Of a stretch of 42,034 bases of DNA, positions 20,600-32,500 are shown in pieces. The notes beneath the pieces are model-generated. The model was given only the letters and a program-made list of their open reading frames with translations, made no database searches and was not told the origin of the DNA. Source of the DNA: Apostichopus parvimensis (taxonomy: Eukaryota; Echinodermata; Holothuroidea; Aspidochirotida; Stichopodidae); assembly GCA_000934455.1 (NCBI GenBank), contig KN882736.1:137835-179868 (forward strand), in the 5' to 3' direction. Within the stretch, counting starts at the first letter, position 1. Each line of letters begins with the position of its first letter. The position numbers and the translations under genes are program-made.

Positions 20600-23500
20600 C
20601 TGCAAAATCAGAGCAGATTTGAAAAGTTATCTTTTCCTAAAAGACTTTCACTTGGTTAGAATTAAAGGCAAAATAAAAATATTAGACTGAATGAATTATT
20701 GTACACTTATACATCATAATAAACTAAAAAGAGAGATAGAGAGAGAGTCCCTATCAGATTGTTCCAATAGCACATTGTAGTAAGAGTAAAACACTGAGTA
20801 CCAGATATAGTTCAAAATACAAAGAGAGTATCAAACGGTCTTGGAAAAGAAAACTTAATGCCTAAATTAAACAGACTACAGACGGCTTGAGGCCGAGGTG
20901 GACAGAAAAAGAAAAAAAAAACATCTGCAGATGAAAAACTCCAACATGGTTGACAAAAGAAGCAACATTAATACTGAACAACTAACATTCTTGGCAGACT
21001 AATACTTTGGTTCACAACAGGGAACCGTTATGTAGTGTTGTAGTTATGGAGTCCTGCGCTATCATCTACACTGGTTTTCCAAAAAGGTCACAAGTACAAA
21101 TACGGGAAATACGGGAAAATACGGGTACAAATACGGGAAAAGTACCGGAATGAGTACGGAACGAGAATGAGTAGGAGTTCTGGACGAGTGTGGGTATGAG
21201 TACGGGACAAGTACGGTAAAAGTTTGGGTAGAGTACAAATGTGAGTATGGGTACGAGAACCGGTACGGGTACGAGCATAATCCATGAGGGCCAGTACGAG
21301 TACAGGCAACGATGCGAGAATACAAGCACGTATACAGACTAGCCATGAATCTGGAGATTAGCATTTTGCATTTCTATTTTGTATGAAATTTAAGTAAGTC
21401 TCAAGTCTCCAATGTTAATTTTGATGCGATTCATATCAACAGGGTATAGAATCTAGCATATTTTTGGCCATGTAATATATATTTAAAATGGTCAGGTGAA
21501 AGGTCATGAATCTGCTTATCTCACTACCATCATTCAAAGAGAAAAAAAAAAGACCACTTTATTTCTTACCTGGGCCTTCAAAAGGCAGAATGTTTTCTGG
21601 TACAGGTTTGTGTGATGGTAATGGCAAGATGTAGAAGTCTTTGATGAGCGGCTTCTCAAAGCCTCCGACGACCCCGATACGCTCTCTGCTGCTGAAGTAA
21701 TTAAAGAGGTTGCCATAGAGACCTTTGTCCTCCTCGTGAGCCACGTGAAAGCGGAGGACGGTCAGCTCTGTCGAACCAGCGGACTTGAGCTTGTTAAAAT
21801 AATCCCAGACAGTGTGAAACGGAATCCGACCTCGGATCTCCAAGCTGTCCGGGAACAGCTGTCAAAGATGGAAAGAGTGTGTAAAAGTAAGTTGGCCTGA
21901 CGTTTCGATCCTAGCAGGATCTTCTTCAAAGGCTATATGACAAGTAACAGTAACAGACGGGACAAAAACACGCACAGAATACAGACAGGTTAATGAGCAC
22001 GGTGAACACAAAGAGATAGATGTAAGGGTATTAGTAGACAAGGGATGGAGAGAAGTAAGAAAGAAGCCAACAGGGGAAGAGGAGAGGTAGGAGATAAACA
22101 GTAGAGGGACAAAGATAGGATTAAGGGAAGGGGGTAGGGAATAAACTGGAGCAGGACAAAGACAGAAAGGTGTGGAGAAAAAGGGGTGGAAGAGCTAAGA
22201 GAAGAGGACTGATGGGAGGGGGGGAATAAGGGGAGAAGGAAGGGGGAAGAAAAGTTAGTCAAAGATGAAAAGAGTTCAACTTTGAGAGGAAATTTTGACT
22301 TTGTGGTTGGGAACCATTAGCTAACAACCTAAACATCTCAACTAACTGGTATATATCTCCACAGGCCTGGAAATGTTTTTTCATAACTCTTCAAAGATTA
22401 TTTACATACTTTGTTTTTTAGGTAATAAGGTTATCACATCAAATTGTCATTCTCGTGCGATAGAGTATTTTTTTATGGATAGTTGGCCTATTAAGGAAAG
22501 AATATAAGATATTGCATTTCTGGCAACATAGTTGCCTTTAAAAGCAACACAGATACTATCAACAAGCTGAAACATTACTAACAGAAGCAATTGTGTTACA
22601 CAGATCCATTCACAAGCTTCACAGACAGATAACATTTACAAGTTCTGCAAATACCTTTACAAGCTGCCAAACTACCTACATAATAAACTACGTTGATATA
22701 CGTACAAGCTACAGAGATATCAGTGAAGTCCAACAACCACAACATGAGAGCCGTCCCTCTGTCTACAGAGTAGTGCCAATCTTTCTTTAAACCTCTTCTC
22801 CGTATCAGCATAAAGGTTCGTTCAGATTACTGTATCATATCAAAGAGTAGTTCCTTCTAAACCAATCACAACTAACCTCATTCAAGATATCGATTGGTCC
22901 TGAAACGTGATACGCTGCAGCTACAAACTTGGCCACCTCCTGCATATTCAAGAATCCCTTCCAAAATGATTTGATTTTCTTCTGGGGTTTCTCGTGGGTT
23001 GGAGGTGTCTGAGGGGGTGTACCAGGAGGGGTCCTGAAGAAGGAGAAAACAATAATAAAACAATACCAGATTTGAATATATCCACCCAAGTCTTTTTCTT
23101 ACTCAAGTTTCCCTATTCAGGCTCCTTTTTCTGGAACAGGAGCCGTATTCATCCAAATTGAAACTTGTCGTAAATGTTTGTATTACAACTTTTACTCGGT
23201 AACAAACAGATGAGTGATTCCAGCTCGGGTTAAAACTGCCACAGTGAAACAGAAGTGTCCAATGAGTGGTTATAGCGTATAGCAATCCCTATCGATATTT
23301 GACTGTGCCTGTCTATGGAAAAGTCTGTTTGCAAGGCTTGTTGGAGTTATACTTTTGGAGGATTAACAAAGAAACCACCCATCGCTACGGTTGCTGTAAC
23401 AGCAACACTAGTGTACGTCGAGTGTGTGCTGGGTAGAAATGAATTGTTGTGCTGAAACATCCAAGCTGATGATTAGACTTGTCATTATGTCTTAAATCCA

Positions 23501-26500
23501 TAACATATGGTCCGCCCCTGAACCAGGGGGTCTTAAATTCATAACATATGGTCCACCCCTGAACCAGGGGATCTTAAATTCATGACATATGGTCCACCCC
23601 TGAACCAGGGGGTCTTAAATTCATAACATATGGTCCACCCCTGGACCAGGGCCCGGTCACTCACCTGGCCACTAATTCCTTCACTACTACTGCTGCTGAA
23701 CTCTTCTTTTCCTTCTTTGCACCTTTCTTCCCTTTCGTCTTCTGCGTCTTCTCCCCTTTGACCAGCTGTTTCCTCTTCTCCATCCTCTTGGCGACCAATT
23801 TCCTCTCCTCCTCCTCCTCCTGCCTCTCCAGCTCCTCTGCCTTTGAGACCTGCCGTTTCACCTTGGCCTTCTTCGACCCCGCCGACTTTTCTTCCGGGGG
23901 AGCCGCTCTTCCTGTGCAGATCTTACAGTTCAGATCGAACAGGTGGGATCGGTGCTGCTCTGTGGTATCTGCAAGAAGTACCGCTTCTGCAGTTGTGCCG
24001 GAGGATGAAGGGGTTGTGGCTGTTCCCCCAGGGCTCTTCATTTCGACAGGGAGGGGCGAGTCACGACCAGTATTTACCTGCGTGAGATTACAGACACACA
24101 TCAACAGAAATAAATAGTCACCACCTCCCCGACAAAATTCAAAGCAGGTTTTGTTTTAATATAGTTCTGAACACTTAATAACATAAATAACTTCCCAAAT
24201 TGAAGATATTCACAGTAGGCTAGGCACCTAAGCTATGATAAATGTGTGGTAGGCTAAGACATTAAACTCTGTGTTGTGTCAAATGGTTTTGTTCAGCCAG
24301 CTTTTGATAAATTTTCACTATTGTTCTCAACAATTGATAACATGAATAACTTCTGTCAAACGCTGATATGCAGAGTAGGCTAGGCTAGATGCAGCTGCTA
24401 TGATAAATGTGTGGTAGGCTAAGACATAAAACCTATATAGTGTCAAATGGTTTTGTTCAGGCAGCTTTGGCACTATTGTTCTCAACAGTTGATAACATGA
24501 ATAACTTCTGTCAAATGCTGATATGCAAAGTAGGCTAGGCTAGATGCAGCTGCTATGATGATGTGTGGTAGGCTGAATTTGAATATTCCAGCGGGGCTTT
24601 GTTACCTGTAATGAGCTCAGATCGTCAGCCTCAGTGACCTCAATCTCTCCTTTATGAGTTTTCTTGATGATGGGGACCTCCTTGCGTTCTTCCTCCACCT
24701 GTACGATCATCTCCAAACTCTGCACGGTCAAAAAAAGTAAAAAAGAAAATAAAAATCTTTGAAATCTACAAAGAAATATTGTATTTCTTTGAATATTTGT
24801 ATTTTTTTTCCATTTTTGTAGAACCTCGCATCTTTCTTTGTGTATTAAACACATAACACACGTATACAAACCATTTGGAAACATGATAGCTGAAATCTGA
24901 TGAATCCTGAACACTTAATATGTTTTCTTTTTTCCTTACTGACTTCTGTTTGCCAGAAGTGATCAAACTTTTATAATCTGGAAGCCATACTTCAATTTCA
25001 AAGCGTGCTTTGAAAAAAAACAGATAATACTGCCACCCAACACTAAGAATGGGAAACACAAAAATGTTCTAGAAGGCAAAGGCCACGATCCAAAAACTAA
25101 AATCACAGAATGGAAGGGTGGACATCCCTGCATTTGGAACAAGGTAATGGTAAATTTTAAGGATTTTTTCTGGTAGTCCCCAGGACAACCATGCCTTATG
25201 AGTTGGTTGTCCGAACAGCAAATTTGTTCCCCCGAAGAAAATGTAGCAAATTAACAATGACCAATATGTACACTGTAGGAGAGATGTGTAGGTTCGATGA
25301 ATAGAACACCAGCTTTGAGGATGATACCAAATCATCATTAACCTAATTAGGAGTATTTTAGTTACAATGCAATCTGAATTTGATGTTAACTACTAGTTTA
25401 TCATTAAATATTAGCCCTGTGCAGAGAGTACAGCAGACGTACGTGTTTGGCTTCCCGTTCCCTCCACTGAGCCAGCTCCTTGGAGGCCAGCTGTTCAGAT
25501 GACATCTGAACTAGTTTAGCTGGGTCAATCTTCTGTTGCACCACCCTTCGGAACAAACCCTGTCAGAGGACAAAACAGAAAATATTTGCTCTGTTAAAGT
25601 AGCTAGTTTGCTTGTGTGGTGTCAGGTTTCACATATTATACTTGCAGCACATGGTCCCAAGTCCGGCTGGGGGGGGGAGGCGGTCCACACATCAAACATC
25701 TCACAATCTTGCACTCATCTGGTATGCAGGCCTATTCCTTGAGCAGCCTACCGGCCTACCCTGCACATATTGTTATTCTAGATACAGTGAGATTCTCATT
25801 CCATCTAGGTCTCTACTCCAACCAGTGTTTCCCTCTGATTCTCATACAGACTTAATTGAGTACCACCTGCAATATTACAAGTTATATTGGTCAGATCATA
25901 TTTGTTGAATTACCACAAAACCTAGACCTAACGCACACTCCTAGACCTACCACACATTCAAAGCAACTGTGCATGACTTAAACCAACTCTCAACAATCAG
26001 CGAATGCAAAACAACACACTAAACAGCATTTCTACTCCACTGATTGGGATGGGGGTGGGGTATCACTCAGAAGTCTTTTTTCTTAGATTTTGTCTCAAAA
26101 GCAAAACACCTTACTCATTAATTAAATGTATACCCTTCAACTACAACACTCCATTCAATTAACATATTCCAATGACACTTCTGTTTTTGTACCTTTCGTT
26201 GTGAAGCCATGCTGATATTCATTTAATAAATAATGTCCATATTTTTTTAGATGATCATCTGTATAACACCAGTGTTTTTGTTTTGGCTTTGAAGATTAAT
26301 TAATACTTTCGTACCATATCCCTCAGAAATCATCAATAAACATTCCTTCATTCTACCATCACATGACATGCCGGTAGATTATTTACCTTATTTTTGTTAT
26401 CTCGGAGGTTGAAGATGAGGGTACGATATTTGGCTTTATACTTCATCCCTGTATCTTTGTGTAACTTGAAGAGGGCTTCCTCGATAATATTTGCCGTCTT

Positions 26501-29500
26501 CGTGGCCTCTTCGGGGGTCGTCTTCAACTCGGTCGCGCCCTTCAATCTACAAAAAAATCACCGCACAATAGAATTCAAAGATACAAGAAAATGTCTCATT
26601 TCTTTTTTCGGCCTCAATGGAATTTAAGATAAGGCTAGTCAAAACTCCTCTACCCATGGCATCTGCGCCCCCCCCCCCCAAATAAATAAACACACTAGTA
26701 TGCAGGATCCCCCACTGCACCTACAAATCCCCACCCTTAAAAGTAGAACCACCACCTTCAAGCAGAACACCACCTTCAAACAGAACCCAGGTACAGGCAG
26801 AGTCCTCACATAGACAGAGAACCAGGACCTTAACCCCCCCCACCCCATACCCCCACCCAACTACAAAATGAAAACCCACTACAAGAAGAACTCTAGCCTT
26901 CATACAGAAACCCCACCCCACCCCACCCCAACCTACAAACACAAACCCCATCCACATATATTCCCCGCCCTACAAGACATCCCCAACCTACCAACAGAAC
27001 CCCATACTACGTTGTGTCCCCTCCATACATGCTAACACACTGCCCAGCATTCCCGCTCTGGGAAGAACATACGCTACAGATGAGGAACGGTCGAATACTT
27101 CACCTGCTACAGAGCGCATCAGACAAGCTCTTCTTCACATTCTGCCTCACACCCTCCGAGGACGACTGTTGAGTGCTACTCTGTCTGCTGCCCTCACTCT
27201 CCGAAGACCTCCTCCTCTCCACCGTCTTCTCCGTATCCACCTTTTTGGGTTCCTTCGTGACCACCTCCTTCACCGGTGACTTTTCGGCGACGTCTTTGCT
27301 CTCTCTCCTCTCCTTGCTGCTCTCCCTGTGATCTTTGCTCTCTCTTCGTTTCCAGGTGTCTTTGCTGTCTCGCCCTGTTTTGGCTGATGGGGGGGTAAAA
27401 AGGATGTATGGAGGAAGTTTTTAAAACCTGCTTACTGACGTAAAAAAGTGAAATCTAGTATAAATGTTCTGAAAAGAAAATGGTATCGAAGGTGCTTACC
27501 AATAGCTCTGATAAATTACAGATAGGGGGAAGGGTGGGGTGGGGGTTGTGACACATCCAAATGTGGTGGTACCTCACTGAGTATTCTAACTCCCTCTCCT
27601 AGGCTACCCAAAGGTAGAAACCAGCTGCAAGCACCCCATCCCGACACTAAGCTGTAAGACATGAAATGCAACCGGTACCTAAAAGCTGTAACTGCCTGTC
27701 TCAGGAGGTAAACCTCACTTGTGTTTGCAACAATTGTTAAAACAAAAATTTGACTAATTATTCCATGATAAACGTTAAACCACAACAACCCAATGAAACT
27801 TTTGAATGAACTTCTGCGACTTTCACTTCCCGACTCCCACCGCTTGTGCGAGCAAAGATAGATGCATCTCAGCTTACAAAACGAATGCTTTTGAATTTTT
27901 TCGGACAAATGGCGGCAACTTACAGGTGGGTGAGGTGACGATGGGGGGTGATTTCTTAGCTGTCGGAACCAGGACCTCGTAGGTGGGGTGCCTCTCAAGC
28001 CAAGAGGGCAGATCCTCAGGGGTTGGTGCGGCCAGTCCCGTCCGTAACCTATTGGTGTGCTTCTCCACCACTGGTACACGATCTCCTTCGCAGTGTGCCC
28101 TTCCTTTTACGTCCTGTGTGTTGAGAATTTAAATTATCTCTGTTTTTATTTCTGTACACTGTGAATGTGTCTGCTTCATTAAAAATTACATTGATGATAT
28201 TATTTGACTGTATTTTATATAAAGTCTATATAAGTCTTCAAACCTATTCCAAACAAAACTCCCATAACAATGCAGATCATTTAGCTTGACAAGTCTTATT
28301 TCAATTGAAAGAATGCAACCAAAGTTTAAGCCTTATGTTATAGCAAAGGGCACCCTCTTCCCCCCCCCCCCCACCCCCGTTACACCAGTGCATCCTGATA
28401 TCCACCACGTCACACTCATTCAACAAAAGCTGACTGGTACAAAGAACAGAACTTACATGTAATGATGAAAATATGGACTTCTCGATGTCCAGGCGGGATA
28501 TTTTTTTTTATAGAGATACAGATTTTTACCCCAATAATTAGCTCTGAAGACTCCTTGGGCCGTAGAATGACAAAGAGGGCAGCAGAAAGGAATGGGCAGT
28601 CCACTAAGAGACGACAGTGCTTAAATGTTACAGAGTGCTCTAAATATAGAAATGTCACCAATTGAATTCGTTGTGAGGAGTTGTGAAGTAGATAACCGAC
28701 TATTATGAAAATGTTGTCACAAACCACTTACCCCTGAGGAGTCCCTCTTGAATCCCTGGGAAAACCATTTCTCTTGGTGGAGCAGTTGGAGCGACTCCAC
28801 GGCATGTCTCAAGATACAACGGTTACTGCAGTAAACAGTGTTAGACTTAGCTGTGCTATCGCATCCTGTCATGATACACAATTGTTTTGGCAAAGGGGGC
28901 TGCAGGAAAGAACAAAACAAGGATATGTTAAATTAATGTACATCTTAATAAGTTAAGGGTCTGTCATAACATGAGCCATCTAAGGGACTTAAGTGTGGCC
29001 CATAGTAACCATGGAATCCTTTCACTGAAAATTTGTGCCCAAAAAGTCCAAAATAAATGAAAGAAATGGACATCGTATTCCAATACTTCAGTGGTGAAGA
29101 AAAGAAAGAACAACCAAGAAGTAGCATTGCTTTCATAGACTTACAAATCAAAGATTATAAATATGCCAACTAACAGCCAACCGAAACAGACTTCTTCAAC
29201 ATAAACGCTCTACATAGGTATGGTTACAACATTACAAATTTATTGACCAAGCCTATATGAGCTGCTATCAAGATCAACTTGTTGAATGAATGGCTGAATG
29301 AATGACTGAATGAATGACAGAATGAATGAATGACAGAATGAATAAATGACAGCATGAATGAATGAATGATGGAATGACTGATTTAAACATATGCATGACT
29401 GAATGACAGAATGAATGAATGACAGAATGAATGAATAACAGAATGAATGAATGACAGAATGAATAAATGACAGCATGAATGAATGATGGATTGACTGAAT

Positions 29501-32500
29501 AAATTATATGAATGACTGACAGAATGAATGACAGCATGAATAAATGTATAATGGAATGACTGAATTGATGATATGAAAGAATGACAGAATGAATGAATGA
29601 TGGACTGCATGAATGACTGACTGAATGATATGAATGTATGACTGACTGAATGAAATGTGTACATTGTTTACCTTTGTAAATTTCTTCTTCTTAACAAGGT
29701 CAGAGCTGTCCCGCTTTTTACTATCAGTTGTTTCCTGTAAATTAAGACACAATAAGAAGGTAAAAAAACAAAAATTTCATAATTACATTTCTTCAAGAAC
29801 ATCTATCTTCAAACCAACGCACTCCCACCCCTCCCCCCCCACCCCTCCCATTACAATCTATTCCCCATTGCAGTATCCTTAACTAAACAGTTTTTAACAT
29901 TGACCCGCAAACACAAACTGAGCAATAAGGTGATTGCAATTGCTATGTGACACCTACTGAAACATTGCTCAGTACTGAAACAAAAATGTATAAATATGTT
30001 AATCATTGAACAGACATTGATGCAAATTTATACATCCGTGGCTGTTTACAAAGTTAAGATATGAGCTTATCTGGTATTTAATTGCCAGTACAATGCCAAA
30101 TGGACAAACTGTCACACAAACATACACAAGTATAGAACCAATGTATTTCCTTTTTTTTCTGACAAACACTTTTACACAATATGTGAAAAAATATGTGAAC
30201 ACAAAATGAATCCACGTACCAAGTATAGAGTTAGACTACAGTGTCCTTCTTTGAGCTTCTGTGATTACTAGCCACAGCGTCCAACACACACACTTGCAAA
30301 CATACGAACGCCATCACATAAATTTCTTTGCTTTCAAAAAGAAAGTAAACCAGATAATCAATCAGCTTTAACAAGTCCAGTTTTAAGATTCCCCCATCAA
30401 TTCTTCAAAACTTGTGACATACTGTTTACATTGTTGTTGAATAATGGTCAGAACTGATCAACAACTTTGGCCCTGTCTGAGGTTTGCATACCTAACCCCC
30501 CCCCTTTTCCCCCTCCCTCCTCCCCACCTGCAATAAAACACAAAAAGAATCAAACCTTTGAAATAGTTGATGCAGGCTTCACATCTTTCCCTTTCGTATC
30601 CTTCCTTTTACTTTCCTCTTTCTTGAGATCTTCTCCTTTGACCTCTCCACCTTTGACGTTTTGACCTTTGGCCTCACGACCATCCTTCGATCCGTCCTTG
30701 GACAACCTTCTACTTGAGGAGGAGCCTTTGTCCTCACTCTTCTCCCTCTTGATGCTATCCCGCCTCTCCCTCTTCACGTCTTCTTTCTTCTCCTTCCGTG
30801 ATTCTCTGTCCTTCTTTTTGTCCGGAGGTGGCTGGCTTTCTTCTTTGATTTTGCGACTGGAGTTCTTGTCACCTGAAAATTGAAAAAAATCCATTATTAA
30901 TCGAGGTCTTCATAAGACAAACCTCGAAGCAGTCATATTACCTGTTTTGTTTCATTGTGGCAAGTTTGTGTCGGTCTACCATCTATCGGAACGTCCAGCA
31001 AACCTTGCAGAGGTTTAGTGGTCCGACTAGGGATGGGGGTGAAAACTGCTACAGAATCCAATGACGATTGCAAAATTATGTTTGGTGCTCCATACCTTTA
31101 CAGTTGGGACAGAACCACTCCAGGCCTTGGTCTTCCATGTGCTTTCCCTGTTGCTTGGTAACGTTAACGCAGGAGCCATGAAACCAGTCTTCGCATTTAT
31201 CGCAGCAGATCATGAACCTGCGGAGGAAGTAGAAACTCGGTCAAAGGTCACCGCTCGTGCCGTTAGCAAATCGAGAGGGACACAAAATGATAGCCAGCTG
31301 TGAGATATAACTTTATCCGTCATCTTTATCTAAGTGCATCCCACTGTATGGTATAACACATGGCAAGATCATGTCTGTGCATACAGTTTACATCCAAATA
31401 TACCCATATGGCAAACCTTGGACTTTCCAGTCGACATATGTTATCCAGTTGCCATTTTTCATTGGTTGCCATTAAAAAGTAAAGAAATTTGGATTCATTA
31501 CTTTTTATAACAAATTACACCTCTGAAGCAAAATGAAACATGACAACATTTTTCTTGCCCCATACAATAGAGCTTGTGGAACAGAAAGGAGGTCAAAGGT
31601 CGTCCACCAAAATAGGTCAAGGCTCGGCTACTTCTGCTGGGACCCTTACCTTGAATCGTGAGGTTTCTTACAGATGCACCAGAGTCTTTCCGGGTCTTCG
31701 TCTTCGCTCCATTCTGATCCTCCCTCATTTGTGTCTTCATCACCACCTTCCTCTTGACTTGCTTCATCCTCTGAGCTCACCAAACCCAAGTCTAGATTCC
31801 AAACAAATGTATTGAAATATGTAGATAAATTGTGTATTGTAAAATATCCCCCACACTGAAGGACACTTTAACATATATGGGGGAATGGAGGAATGGGTAT
31901 GTCAAACTGCACAGCATTGAAAAGCACTGTGGCTTTAATGGGGCATACCATTGCTTACCCTATGGTCCGCCCCTATGGGGGGCATACTGTTACCTACATA
32001 TATATGCGGTACATCAAAACACAATGGTTGCTCAATGGGGCATACAATAGGTACACCCCATCAGTGACCCTTTTTATCCATCACTCGTCGTTTCAAATCA
32101 AATACATTTGAATGGAAGAAGCTCTTAAGCTACAATGATATCACCGCCAGGACGCACCTTCAATCTTGAAGTTTCGAGCAGAATTCCTCTTGGGTCTTCT
32201 ACCATCAGCACCCTCTGAGCTCTCACCACCATCTTGGGCATCTTTCTTCCTGGAATTACCGTTTCCCCTCGAATTCTTTCTGTCTCTACGATTTGACTTC
32301 TTCTGCGGTTGAGCAGACGATCCCTTCTCCCGCTTCTCCTCTTTTATATCCTTGGACAACATTTGTCCTCTCTCTTTCCCCTCTGACGACCTCCTATCCT
32401 TTGATCTTCTCTCCGTCGAGGACTGTGTCCGACTACCCTCCTTCCCGCCTGCGTTCTTCTCCCTCTTTGAGCTCTCAGATTGTCTGTGGGGAGTTGTGTC

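Noticed and set aside
21062-21364. Three overlapping - strand frames rich in Tyr, Ser and Pro
   Set aside because: Produced by the degenerate hexamer array inside an intron.
21899-21912. tRNA B-box-like GTTTCGATCC
   Set aside because: No acceptor stem, D arm or anticodon arm could be placed around it.
23491-23651. CRISPR-like array
   Set aside because: Units are contiguous 41-bp tandem copies without unique spacers, in an animal intron.
28462-28665. + strand open frame opposite a DIDO1-like intron
   Set aside because: No homology and no splice context; intronic on the other strand.
29240-29664. Overlapping - strand open frames rich in His, Ser and Phe
   Set aside because: Generated by the TGAA array in several frames at once, as expected of a repeat rather than a gene.
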